DNA from: Metallyticus violacea
Lineage: Eukaryota; Arthropoda; Insecta; Mantodea; Metallyticidae
Assembly (NCBI GenBank): GCA_030762175.1
Contig: CM060842.1
Location: 43,215,001-43,279,000, forward strand
Direction: 5' to 3'
Length of the DNA stretch: 64,000 nt
Each line of letters starts with the position of its first letter. Within the stretch, counting starts at the first letter, position 1. Below are positions 47,538 through 58,659 of the stretch, one piece after another. A program made the translations under genes and the position numbers. A model generated the notes under the pieces. It was not told the DNA's origin, searched no databases, and saw only the letters and a program-made list of their open reading frames with translations.

Positions 47538-47560
47538 TTATTTTTATTTTTCATTAATAT
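47513..47560. repeat. Perfect palindrome with 4-bp spacer
   Basis: ATTAATGAAAAATAAAAATA at 47515-47534 is exactly reverse-complemented by TATTTTTATTTTTCATTAAT at 47539-47558, and two more flanking bases on each side also pair. It would form a hairpin of about 22 bp. The left arm is also the right end of the duplicated 263-bp unit, but the first copy lacks the right arm. Confidence 0.95.
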
Positions 47561-47756
47561 ATATATTCATAAAAACACTCAAGAGTGCAATATAAAAAAG
47601 TTCGCATAAAATTTCACACTAAAAACCGTAAAATTGAACACTAAAACCACACGTATATTTCGAGCTTGGCTCTTGGTCACGTGATGAGAATGAACTCATT
47701 TTTTTATGAATTTTTATGCTTTTTAGAAGTTTTTATTATTCCATTAATAGTGTGTA

Positions 47757-47788
<32 letters not shown>

Positions 47789-47795
47789 CACACAG
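47561..47795. other. AT-rich spacer with TA/CA runs
   Basis: A TATA/CATA simple sequence runs from about 47752 to 47794, just before the inverted-repeat element. Confidence 0.6.
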
Positions 47796-48428
47796 AGTCA
47801 TGGCAACTACTTATTTTCTCACGAAAAATCTAAGATACACTTTTGAAAGTGTATAGCATGTACACTTCCTGAAATCTCGCTAGATCGGTGCGACATGCAC
47901 TTCTGTAGCTCGCTCAATTGATGTGGCATCCACTTTGCACACATTTCCCGCTTGTTTAGATCCTCCCGGAAATTGCAGCGGATTGTTTTTACTGGGATTC
48001 ATATTTGTTCTTCTAATTACACAATGTCCAGCGCCTATTATCGCGTAAGCACTGGTTTACTATCATCACTCGTACATCTTTGTCCGTGGACACAGGAAGT
48101 TTACTGCGCGGCAGCTTGGCAGTAGAAATTCCTCCTCGCGACTGTTCGATAGAGCAGGGTACGCGCACCCAGTGCTTCCCGTAGCTCTGTGTGGTATTCT
48201 GCCGCGGAGAAATGCTATTTTCACATACGCAAGTCGTTCAACCAACTCGACCTAGATTCCTGATGACCATCTTCGCTCACCAACTGAACTTCGGGACGTG
48301 CTGAGGCACCAGCTCTGCTCACACCATTTGATGGTTCATTCGTAAGTACATTCCAAATACTTTTAATCGTACATCTTAGATTTTTCGTGTTGTTCCTTGT
48401 TCGCGAGAATAAAATAGTTGCCATGACT
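47796..48428. mobile_element. Unclassified DNA element with terminal inverted repeats
   Basis: The left end AGTCATGGCAACTACTTATT and the right end read inward AGTCATGGCAACTATTTTAT are inverted copies. The match resumes as CACGAAAAATCTAAGAT on both sides, with a roughly 15-bp insertion on the right. The total is 633 bp. The interior (about 47880-48330) is richer in G and C than the surroundings, and a 67-codon minus-strand frame there has no recognisable domain. No transposase was seen, and no target duplication of standard length is evident, so the superfamily is unknown. It may be a MITE or a deletion derivative of an undescribed transposon. Confidence 0.75.
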
Positions 48429-48799
48429 TATGACATATTCTTCATGTATGTGTGTCAGTAAATGACAAAAGCTTAGTATATACACAATGTGTTCGAAAGT
48501 TCGTTAATTTGAGGTGGAAAGTATGGAACGAACGGGTATTGATAATACTTTTTTAGTTGGTGTTTCAGTCAATATTTCAAAAAAATTAAATGATGATAAT
48601 CGGTGATCAAGCGAAATGCAAATCACACGTGAAATGCATAGAAATCTTCGGTAGTAAAGAAAAACGAAGTATAGAAAAATTTGTGAACGAAAATTAAAAG
48701 TCGTAGGGAAAACAACATCAAGTAAAAGTAACACAACAGCTACGTTGTTCACATCTGTACATGCAATAGATAAACAGAAGTTATCACTCAAAACGTGCT

Positions 48800-49330
48800 C
48801 TATTCTGACAAGGTATGCCAAAATATTGTGTTTATAGGAGAAGTACAAACGAAGATCTGAATATAAAACTAAATAAATAACGCAAATAAATGGAACAATA
48901 AGGAGAACATTAAAAAACAAGACGTCAAAAGCAAAACAAATGAAATTCTATAAAGTAATGACACGTGCCAATGGTAACATATGGAATTGAAAACTGAACT
49001 ATGAATAGAACAGACAGGAAAAGAATGGAAAACGTAGAGATGAGAGTTTTAAGAGCAGTAGCTGGATTTAGTCTCCAAGACAAACAAAGAAATGAAGAAA
49101 TCCGAAAACAGTTAAATATGTACAATCAAAAAAAAAAAAAAATGTTAATGAAAATAAAAATAATTGGTACAACTACATATTAAAGATGCATACCAAAAGT
49201 CTTACTAAATTATAAACCTAGAGGATATCACCAAGTAGGAAGACCAAGAACAAGATGGAGTGATATGTTTAATTGAGGACGGAACAGGTCGACAGGCCTA
49301 TACCCTGTGGAAAAAGAAGAAATAAAAAGA
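48800..49330 (+). mobile_element. LINE relic, C-terminal region (family A)
   Basis: The sequence reads NGTIRRTLKNKT and MKFYKVM (about 48890-48960), then RTDRKRMENVEMRVLRAVAG and LQDKQRNEEIRKQLNMYN from about 49004, an A run, NWYNY-like residues and RGYHQVGRPRTRWSD near 49230-49262. This order and wording are the C-terminal tail of a non-LTR reverse transcriptase common in arthropods. It matches the relic at 11905-12310 but is better preserved. The 5' part including the FADD box is not recognisable. It ends in a GAAGAAATAAAAAGAAG stretch at about 49330. Confidence 0.85.
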
Positions 49331-49334
49331 AGAA

Positions 49335-52220
49335 AATATATATTGTCATTTCATTGAATACGAACTTTAGTATCACGATAGATCACAAGGATTTCTAATA
49401 AAAAATACTTAATACTATATGCAGGTTTGTCCTTGATGGATTTGCTTGTAATTATTGTTTCGATACTGTTGAATTAGAAAGTGCTCGCATAGACGGTGCA
49501 TCAACAAAGCTTGCACCTTACAAAGGCATGGCTGTTGCGTAAATATTTAGCAATTTCTTGGTCGAACGTCATATAATCCAGTTCGAGGACCTTTGGTTTC
49601 GTGTTTAGCTTTTAGTTTAAGTGAATTGAGGCACTCGGCGCTCTCCCCTTCTTGGTCTCCAGAACCAAAGAAAGGGATTATTGGCTGATTGAAAGAGAGT
49701 TTTGTCTGTGTTTAGATGTTGTATACAAACTTGCCATTCAGCTTTAAATAGTCCAAGTCGGCGTAGGTGTGTCAATTGGTAGTTGTAGAATTTCTTTCGG
49801 TACTTTTAGTTACTCTGTCATAATCGACAAGAAACCTGTATTTGTAAATATTTGTAATGGATATATTAATTATATACAGATAGAGGAATTCAGAACTAGG
49901 AATTTTAGCAAGGGTTGAAGTAAGGAGGAAGATGAAAGTAATTGAGCTATTTAAGGATAGTATTAAAGGGGAAAGGGGGGGGTGAAAAATAATTTTTCTT
50001 TTCTTCTTTTTTTTTTACCATTTTAATATTTGGAATTTTCTGTTTATTTTGATATGAGTTTCATTAATGTTTCTCAGATATAAGTAATTTTAATAAAATT
50101 TTAATTATGCCAATGTACAAGATTCGGGGGAGGTCCCCAGTTAAAATTTTATATCTCCGGAAAGATTTGCTCTAGAAGGCTGTGGTTTGCCTTGAATGAC
50201 AGAAAAAGTTGTAATTTATAAATTAACAGCATTTGTTTCCAAGACATCATCCTTTGATGTTTTACAATCGCTTATTCTTATTATTATGATGATGTGGATC
50301 TATTATGATAGAGCTACGGCTAAATATTACAATGTAAATAAATAAAATGGGGAAAAAATGGAAAAAAGCAAATAATGTATAATTTGCTTCAGAGTCACGG
50401 TATAGTAGTGAAAATAGATCAGTAATTTTCAAATATGTGCATCTGTATGCTGTGAAAGTTTAATTTAATTGGCTTGAGAAAATGGGAATCGAAACTGGGA
50501 AATTTAACGTTTCAAGGATAGGCCTTTAATACTCCCCTTAAATAAAAAAATTGGCGTGTCGTATATGTGACACTGGGCTACTTTATTAAATCTCTACCTT
50601 CGATGTCTGGAAGAAAAAAGAAAAAAAAAAAAGAAAAAAAAAACCTCTTAAGAGAATGGTTAACAATTTAATTTCGTGGCATCTTCCAGCATTTCTCTAA
50701 AAATCCTTCAGAAACTTAAAGCTCATTCAATACGACTGAGAGGAACTAAAAAGGAACAAAAAAGTGTTAGCCAACATGTTTAAAATAGCATTGTGAAATT
50801 GAATATTTGTCGTATTGTATCCTTATGGAATAGCTAGCTCGGTACTGTTTCTGCTAGCTGTTGCAATATGTATATTGCGGTTTTAACTCTATCAGGATCC
50901 ATGGTTTGGTTTCCAAATTAAATTATACCCATCCTTTGCTACCTTAACATGAAACTGTTTCACCGAGTGCTCTATTTTTGCCGCTTCTCGAAGTGAATTT
51001 CAACTCCCAAACCGTGGAGATTCCCTGTGGGAGTTTCTTTATTCGCGAGCGCGTATCTACATAGTCACAACAAAGCTTTATACTGTAGGTTAATAAAATA
51101 TTCATGTTGTCATGAAGATATCCTTTCCTGCTTGTATTCTATGTATATGTAATGCTTTGTTAATATGCAAGCAAACAGTTTTCCCTCTTTTTTTGTAATA
51201 CATCTCGGTGTATTAAAATTTGGAGAAACTTTATAAAAAGGAAAGAAAAGAAAAAGAAACAAACAGAAAAGACAAGTGCTACAAACTAATTAGTCATGGT
51301 GTTCCCTACGTCACTACAAAGATACCGCGCTTTTAATTACAGCTTGCAAAAAGAAAATTACTGTATACTAAAGCTGTTCTTCAGCACACTTATTCCTTTT
51401 CAGTTTTAACTGCACTTGGAACATCAAAGAACTGTTTCTGTTAAGTAAATCTGACATATATAATTTAAATAGTTTCATAAATATAAATCTCACTTAGAAA
51501 ATGCCTTCGTCGCTCGGTTCAAAATAATTGCAAAAACATAATCAAGAAAATGATGGGAAATAAGAATCTTGAAACAAAAAATACCCGGTACTTGCCTCAG
51601 GGTATAAACATTAAGCGGGAGGCATTCGTTGACCAAAAAGTGCAGTAAGTGATCGCTATTTTCATTATTCCTTCTTAATACCAATAAAATGAAAAATCTC
51701 TCTAAATTTTTTCAAGCATTTTTATATGCTTGATGTCTTTTACCGAAAAGTGTATTAATTTTACAATTTCTTGTAGTCTTCAAGAGATCTGAAATATGGC
51801 TGCCCATAGGTACTATAAATTAACCGTGTCAGTTTTCAGTGTTAAACGCCTTCACTTCAATATGCTTTTCAGCCTTTTTAATGAACGGTTCTTTCACAAA
51901 GTATTCAGGCATTTTATGCATAAAATGCTTCGTTATGGCACTTTTTAGTCATCGTTAAATTTCCTTTCCCGAAGATATTATTCCATATAGAGAAGAGTTG
52001 ATAATTATTGGATTTTACAGGTCTCCTGGAAGCCACAGCCTTTCACTATAGTCAAAAATAGCTTGGAGCATTATCAGGAAACAAATGAACACACATTTTT
52101 CATCTTTTCTCCTTTATGGTGTCGCGTAGTCTGTGCATGCATAAAGTAAAATACTGTACTTTCACTGTGATATTCTTTTTCTATGCCAATCAAAAGGATT
52201 TCTCCGATTATTTCACTTAC
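49335..52220. other. AT-rich DNA without supported genes
   Basis: Purine-rich runs lie at about 49965-50010 and 50610-50643. No transposon motif or conserved frame was recognised. Confidence 0.5.
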
Positions 52221-52221
52221 T

Positions 52222-52957
52222 TGACGTTATCATAAAATCTACCAATGAAACGAAACAAAATTTTGAATTTTGATCAACCACAGCCGGATGTCGCAGTGAA
52301 ATTGTTGAAAAATAATTATGAAATACGTTTTATAACGCAACGTGCATTTGTCTTGTGGTCAGTGTAGTCAACTCTATATCCCCACTGTATAATTCTTGTG
52401 TGGCCACCACTGACCACTTTCTGTGTTTTCAGTAATAGTGTAAATTTAACTACTTAGTGTGCATTTACTCAAGCAGTTGTTTTTGCGTATTCAACCAAAC
52501 AGTCTGAAATCATTTTATATATTATTTAACATTATCTGCCTAAGCAACCATAAATCTTAATTAATACGTTGTTCAGAATGGTAAAATGTTTTCTCTGCTT
52601 TGTTTTTCTCGGTGAAGTATAACATTTTATACAATTGTTAATAATCCGCGCGATGAATCTCAAATATGTGTATAGTTTTTATTCTTATTTTATTCATGAA
52701 ATATTCCCAAACCCGTATTTTGCTCTTTTCTATTGGCATTATTGACAATCGATTCGTCTGTTGCTACATGGCTTGAAAAGGTTAAGTATTCATAATATAA
52801 ATGTACAATTATTACAATATTATAAGCCAAGTTTGCGAGAATTACATTTAAATTATTTTATTCTCTCACTCGAGGGTCTGAGCAATATAAATTCTTTCAC
52901 CACATTCGGGAATTTATTGGCAATCCTCTTGTAACATCACAGGTAATAATTACGAAA
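52222..52957 (+). repeat. Unknown repeat, copy 1 (SINE-free)
   Basis: Starting at TGACGTTATCATAAAATC this segment is collinear with 57550-58654 over its whole length, with shared blocks such as AGTGTAAATTTAAC/AATTGTAAATTTAAC, CCTAAGCAACCATAA, TCCCAAACCCGTATTT and TTACAATATTATAAGCCAAG. By eye the two are roughly four-fifths identical with small indels. There is no protein motif. Copy 2 contains a SINE that is absent here, so this copy shows the empty site near 52780-52790. Confidence 0.88.
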
Positions 52958-53300
52958 GAGAGCTGCCAGGATCTTTCTTCTTGGCGCGTTAAGTGGCGAT
53001 GCTTTGCGTAGTTTGCGATACTCCAGGCATTTATCTTTGAAAAGAGTACTATAATAAACTGTCACGGTTAATTACCTGTGACAATGGATTCCAAAACCCC
53101 TTACGTTGGCAACATTAATTATGGACTGCAGAAAGAAATCGGAGCACCACCTTGAACTGACATTCGTCATGTGAAGTTTTTCTCATGAAGGGTTAGGAAG
53201 CTCTTATAATAGAACCCCCATAGTTAGAACCATCTTTAATGTTGTTTATTCCTAGGCTGTGGAATATACTCGCGAAAGACAACATCCAATCAAGTTTGGC
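52958..53300. other. Spacer, no recognised features
   Basis: A frame at about 53239-53310 (RLWNILAKDN) faintly resembles a LINE C-terminus, but it is too short to call. Confidence 0.4.
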
Positions 53301-53304
53301 AGCA

Positions 53305-53526
53305 GCTGACTTGATTTTTTTTTTTTTCCTTCCCAGATTTTCCTCGGTCCTGATAAATGGCAAATACCAGAGAGGTATCCTCAACTTAGGCCCAAAGCTC
53401 TTCTTTTCTTTTAAAAAAAAGTCATTGCCCAATTTATCATTGCACTTCGTGTACCATAACTTCACAAGCGTCCAATCTCCTGTGATGCCTCAGCAGTAAA
53501 AATGGGGGTTAAACACTACTAAAAAC
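53305..53526 (+). mobile_element. tRNA-Ser-derived SINE, headless copy
   Basis: The family body starts after the head at GACTTGA and a T run, then CCCAGATTTTCCTCGGTCC, GATAAATGGCAAATACC, AGAGGTATCCTCAACTTAGG, the A run and TGTGATGCCTCAGCAG. It ends at the conserved GGGGTTAAACACTACT. The tRNA head is missing, as expected from incomplete reverse transcription. No target duplication was confirmed. Confidence 0.9.
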
Positions 53527-53890
53527 CTGAGCAGGTACATTTTACACTTGCACAAGGTGGTTGCCATGTCTGCTCCCTCCGGAGCAAAAGCGATATCGCA
53601 AGCGAACTTCGCCTCACTGTATAGAAAACTTTAAATCGTTTTTCACGGCTATGGACCTAACATGGAATTATTACTACATACTGGAAACGAAACACAGTCT
53701 AAACAATGGGCCGCAAGAGGAGAAATGGCTCCAAAAAGGGCGAAATGCGTTCTATCCGCTAGAATGTGACGACTTTTTTGTTTTTTTTTTTTTTAAGTAT
53801 TTCTCTTGATTAACTTCTTGGAGAAGGGAAAACCCATTACTAAAGAATATTAAGCATCACTTTTGGAGAGACTGAACAGCGAAATGCCCA
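53527..53890. other. Spacer with a T run
   Basis: A T tract lies at about 53780-53794. The 82-codon frame at 53561-53809 has no recognisable motif. Confidence 0.45.
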
Positions 53891-53912
53891 GAAGAAGAAG
53901 AAGAAGAAGAAG

Positions 53913-53942
<30 letters not shown>
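53891..53942. repeat. (GAA)n microsatellite
   Basis: Seventeen near-perfect GAA units abutting a mariner fragment. The Ser-rich minus-strand frame here is an artefact. Confidence 0.95.
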
Positions 53943-53943
<1 letters not shown>

Positions 53944-54165
53944 TTCATCATGAGAATTTGCCGGTACATTGAAACAGCATCGCTTAAGATAAATTGACCG
54001 AATTATGATTTGAAATGCTTCCGCATCCACCGTACTCACCCGATCTCGCTACCTAGGAATATCATCTGTTTTGAATTAAAAACTTTTCTAGCTGGACATA
54101 CATTTAAGCTAAATTAATAAATCATACAGAGGTAAACTGTAACTGTCTCAAAGAAACCTACTTAC
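53943..54165 (+). mobile_element. Mariner fragment spanning second and third catalytic blocks
   Basis: HHENLPVH at about 53945 occupies the place of HDNARPH, with Glu in place of the second catalytic Asp. NSIA and DKLTEL follow, then FEMLPHPPYSPDLAT at about 54008-54052 and, after a stop, EYHLF, where the third Asp has become Glu. IKNFSSW continues into a region that is itself tandemly duplicated. Only about 70 residues are preserved. Confidence 0.85.
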
Positions 54166-54270
54166 ATATAGTTTTGAAAACTTAAACAATTTTCTAGCTG
54201 GATACACATTTAAGCCAAATTAATAAGTCATACAGAGGTAAACTGTAACAGTCTCAAAGAAACCTACTTA
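54084..54270. repeat. Tandem duplication, period 106 bp
   Basis: TTTTCTAGCTGGACATACAT at 54084 recurs as TTTTCTAGCTGGATACACAT at 54190. About 80 bp of similar sequence follows in each case, through CATACAGAGGTAAACTGTAA to GAAACCTACTTA. The duplicated unit begins inside the mariner C-terminal coding remnant, so it arose after that insertion. Confidence 0.93.
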
Positions 54271-54883
54271 ACACGAACATGGAGCACGTGCGTTGAACTT
54301 CGAGGGGACTATATTGAAAAATAATATTCTCCTTTAATATCAAACCGAAGTTAATAATTAAACCAGCCTGTAATTAGAAACATAAACTCTTTTACATCTA
54401 CGACAGTGAAATTCTTCTGTAAATTGTGTGATCAAAGCCTAATTGGCAAAAGAAAGACGTTTTAGTTAAGGATGGCAAAAGTCGGGGAAATGTAAATGAA
54501 AGAAATTTTGCCCGAGCAGCTCTAAAATACATTTGAGCACCTAATTACACCGTAATTATTGACAGACAAATTATCAGACAGAGTTTAATTGCAAGTAATT
54601 AGAGAATATCAACGACGAGCATAGGTAATATAGATATGTTTTGTAATTTCATTCAACAGTGCACGTAATGGATTCATTAATGTGATAAACACAGAAATTA
54701 CGGATGTAATTTTAATCTTGTTTTTTAAATAACCATGATTTAGAAGTATATATTTGATCTGCTTTGTTTGGTAAACATTTAATGTTATATATTCATTTGA
54801 AATAACCGGCTTACAGAAATAATTTATATTACGAATAATTGTATGCCATTTGTTACAATTTGTTTCTATACATAGCTCACAAC

Positions 54884-54918
<35 letters not shown>
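54884..54918. repeat. (TTA)n microsatellite
   Basis: About eleven trinucleotide units. Confidence 0.9.
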
Positions 54919-55422
54919 TGCTTTATCTTAAGCTGCATGGTAAAGGTATAAGTAGCTAAAGATTGTTTGATGAGTTGATTAAATTCTTATTCGAAACGTT
55001 ATTAATTAGACACTTTGTACATTTTACTTTGCTATTTAGACCAAGATTGTGGTGTTCAAAATGGTAGAAAACTTTAAAATGTTATCCAATATTTATTGGT
55101 TATTAAGAATTTATGTTTACGTCATATCTGTCTGAGACTTTCAACTATCTCCATCCTCAAAACATAATTATACTCTTAGGTTCTTGTTAGAAAATTATAT
55201 CATAATTAAAAATGTCTACATTAATAACAGAGTATATCATGAACATACATGGGCAAAAAATAGAAAAGTTTAAAAATACAAATGCGATAGGCAAATCCTA
55301 TATCTGTTTGCCTATATGCAATTTCTTTCCGGACAAACATTTTTTAAATATTAAGTTAATAATCACAAATAATCCGTTGTCGTTTATACAGTTCCTAAAT
55401 GTACTCATTAAATACACTCACG

Positions 55423-55451
55423 GACAAAAAAAAAAAAAAAAAAAAAAAAAA
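55423..55451. repeat. Poly(A) tract
   Basis: A 29-base A-rich run with no recognisable retroposon beside it. Confidence 0.9.
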
Positions 55452-57549
55452 GGACTCTTACATTTGATTATATTTTGTTCTTAATTCTTATATTTTTTAA
55501 TTGCTTTAAAATGAAAGAATACTAATTTAAACAAAAGATCGTTTTATTAAGCACTTTAAATTACAACAATAGGAACTTTCTCTTACATTACATCATGCTT
55601 CTTTCAATTATCCAGCGCAATTTTCACAAAGATAGCCTTTCTAGTCAATGATTCAGATCCCAGATTTCCGCACATATACACACACAAACGTTTTGATATT
55701 TTACGATTAAGCTGAATTATTTTTAATGTAGTAAAAGGGACTATTGCATTACCTACATCCATTACTAAATTAAGTTTTCTATTTGAATTCCCTCATCAAG
55801 TCCTGAGTTCTTTTAGATCAGTGTGGGCGAGAGTTATGCAGTAGCAGAACTTTGTGAGATAAAAATTATTTAACGTTACACGGAGGAACATCGTGGTCCA
55901 AGTCGCGCCTCCTTTCACAAACGGCAGCGGAGAAAACCGAACGCCTCTACCGAAACTTCGCCACCTTTGTGTTAGTATGGAGTTACGAATGTTATCGCGC
56001 CTCTTCTATTTTTCTTCATTTGGAATTCGGAATTAATTCATATGTACACACACTAACCTTAAACTAACATCGGGTAAATCGTGCCCCCAATGGATCGCCT
56101 TCTTTCGTAAATATAAATTGATAGTGAAATGTGTGTGTAATAACTATGTTAGCGCGTAAATCACTGTAATGGTGGCAAATCTACTTTAACTCCAGAAAAA
56201 AAAAAAAAAAAGTTAGATCTCGAGTAAGGGAATCCACTACCTTCCCTTCATTAGCACGACGTTCTAATCGTCTAGTCTAGCACACCGTTGTAATGGTTTG
56301 TCTAATTATCCGCCCATCTTCGGCTAAAGATGATCTCCCCCGGTACCGTTCGTGAAAACAGGCGTGACTTGTACCACGATGATCCTCCGTATAAAGTAAA
56401 GTCAAAAATGCAGGGCGTTGCCGTTCAATCCCGCCTCTAAGTTGCTTCAGAGCTACCTTTCAGAAGTGATTGTGGTTCTGTGAGGCAAGGAATGGGACCA
56501 ACGAAATTTCCTGACGGTCCGGAAATGCCATCACTGTAACCGGCCTTCCGCTACATTGTTGTCATGCATGTTTTCACATCCTTTTATGAACAATGTACAC
56601 CAACAATGAACAATTTGAAAACTCATACACCCTTCTGCATAACAGAAAATGGATATTCTCAATACACAACTGGACAGACTTTGTAGTGGCACCTCCATAA
56701 TGTCTGGTTAAATCAAATATCTTATCCAAAAATACTGCATTGTTGCTGTTTGTTTTTCAGAGATAAAAATAATTAAACTTACTTACTTACTGGTTAACAC
56801 TCGTATCTCCTTACGTCATCTTTCATTAATATCACAGCTTACCTGTAATCAGAAAATGATAATATCATTGCTTATAAAACGTACAGTCACCCTGTATATT
56901 TTAACGGTACTGGTTAAGGACATATTAAGGTTAGTGTTATTTGTTTTACCCCTAGAGCAGGCAAAAAGGAGGAGGCAGGGGGAAAAAGCGAAGGAGAAAG
57001 AAGCAGAAAACTTCATTTTACTTAAATGTTTTCTATTATTGCTTATTTTATACATTTTGCTTGATACTACAAAACACAAACTTTATTTACAATACAGGTC
57101 TTACCTTGCAGTTTGTAACAAAGTTCTAATTGGAGTTTGCGCTTATTTACGATATGCAATTCCAGAGTAATAATTGCAAAAGTCAAAAGAGGAAAAGTAT
57201 AAAAATAAAATGGATTAATAAGATCCCTCTTATCCCCTTAAGCGAGGTAAAAACCCTTATGGCAGTCATTTTTATAAATCCACCACAACGGCTGCGTTCC
57301 ACCATTTCAGCCGCAGGCCATCACTGTAATGGGAGATACAAGCAATTAAAGCTACCAACTGCATGCAATGAAATTTACTGTGCGCGGCGATGTTGGAAAG
57401 AGTGTTTTAAATGCAGGAAGCCTTGTAACCGGACTATCTCCGTATGGTCAAGATTAGTGTGTCACTGGTTCGAGTGAATACCAGAATGTTCTGATGCAGC
57501 AGAGACGGTTACTCCTCAACGCTGTTGCGTGAACTTCCAAACACATATG

Positions 57550-58654
57550 TGACGTCATTATAAAATCAAGCAATGAAATGAAACATTTTGAATTTTGACT
57601 AACAATAAGCCGATATCGCAGTGAAATTATCGTAAAGTTTTATCAAAGCCGTTTTATCGCCCGACGTGCATTTGTGTTGTGATCAGTGCAGCCACTCTAT
57701 ACCTCCACTATAGAAATTCCTGAGCAGGCATCACTGACCACTCTTCTGTGTGTTCAGTAATTGTAAATTTAACTAACTTAATGTGTATTCACTCAAGCAA
57801 TTGTTTCACCGTATTCAGCCAAACAGTGTTAAATCATTTTATAAATTATGTAACAATACCTGTCTAAGCAACCATAAGTCTTAATAAACATGTTGTTCAG
57901 GATGTAAAATGTTTTTCTTTTTTTCGTTTTTCTCAGTTGGTATTAGTACATCTAACGGTGGAATTTGTAACAGGTGGCTTTTGTTTATTTCATTCTCACG
58001 GTTTCTGAATAGGTAGGTATTCATAAGTAAGTATAAAATTTAATGCAGTTGCTAATAATCTGTGCGCGAATTTCAAATATATATTATTTTTAATTCTTAA
58101 TGTATTCATGAAATAGTCCCAAACCCGTATTTGGCTCTTCTCTATTTTCTGTTGCTAGAGGCCTTAAAATTTTAGACCGCCACGGGTGGCCGAGGTCGTT
58201 AAGGCGCGGACTCGTGAACGGGAGGTCTGGGATTCGAATCTCGCCAGGACCGTCCTCCCTGACTCAGGTTTTTTCCAGGTTTTCCTCACTCTTCATAACT
58301 GGCAAATGCCGGAGAGGTACCCTAAACTTAGCCCTGGAACGCTTCCTTCCTTAAAAAAAATCCTTTCCCACTATATCATTCCATCTCATGTATCATCAGT
58401 GTTCACCGCCTGTGGTGCCTCAGTAGTAAAAACGGGCGTTAAACACCATTAAAAAAGTTTAGGTATTCATAATTCAAATAAACAATTATTACAATATTGT
58501 AAGCCAAGTTTAGAGGAACTATATTTGAATTCTTATTTTATTTGTGAAATAGTCTAATAAATATTATTCGAGGTTTTGACTTTCCAGATAAATTCACTCA
58601 CTACCTTCATTTATTGGCAATCTCAGACCCTCCAGTGTAATTACTTGTGATAAT
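57550..58654 (+). repeat. Unknown repeat, copy 2 (carries a SINE)
   Basis: The segment is collinear with 52222-52957 from TGACGTCATTATAAAATC to the GATAATTAT region. Compared with copy 1 it has an extra stretch of about 90 bp near 57940-58030 and the SINE at 58177-58456, inserted at a position where copy 1 reads GGCTTGAAAAGGTTAAG. The two copies have the same orientation and lie about 5.3 kb apart. They could be two copies of a dispersed repeat, an old segmental duplication or, less likely, decayed LTRs. Confidence 0.88.
58177..58456 (+). mobile_element. tRNA-Ser-derived SINE, full length
   Basis: The head CGCCACGGGTGGCCGAGGTC, a B box with one change (GATTCGAATCTCG), the body CCAGGTTTTCCTCACTC, GGAGAGGTACCCTAAAC and ACCGCCTGTGGTGCC, and the end GCGTTAAACACCATT are all present. 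AAAATTTTAGA upstream and AAAAAAGTTTAGG downstream are a likely diverged target duplication. The insertion splits the unknown repeat, so the SINE is younger than that repeat. The 88-codon frame over it is not a gene. Confidence 0.96.
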
Positions 58655-58659
58655 TATAT

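Larger units (their letters stand above)
54275..57548. other. AT-rich stretch without supported genes
   Basis: The interval contains a (TTA)n run at 54884-54918, an A tract at 55423-55451 and another at about 56197-56210. Open frames of up to 115 codons (for example 57130-57477) have no recognisable motif. A GC-richer patch at about 55880-56560 is unassigned. If the flanking 52-kb and 57-kb repeats were LTRs this would be the interior, but no gag or pol motif is present. Confidence 0.5.

Noticed and set aside
48504..48920. The longest open frame in the window (138 codons, minus strand)
   Set aside because: It has no recognisable motif. Its right end overlaps plus-strand LINE coding remnants, and AT-rich sequence can produce such a frame by chance.
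53857..54039. Poly-serine protein
   Set aside because: It is the (GAA)n microsatellite read on the minus strand.
55800..57480. Host gene exons in the GC-richer patch and the 115-codon frame at 57130
   Set aside because: No conserved residues, plausible splice pair or start context supports an exon.
58186..58452. An 88-codon frame starting MAEVVKARTRERE, with a near twin at 18198
   Set aside because: Both are translations of the tRNA-Ser-derived SINE; similarity between them reflects the repeat and not a protein family.
52222..58654. An LTR retrotransposon with LTRs at 52.2 and 57.5 kb
   Set aside because: The direct-repeat layout fits, but no gag, protease, reverse transcriptase or integrase motif lies between, and no TG...CA ends with short duplications were seen. 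It is kept only as an alternative.
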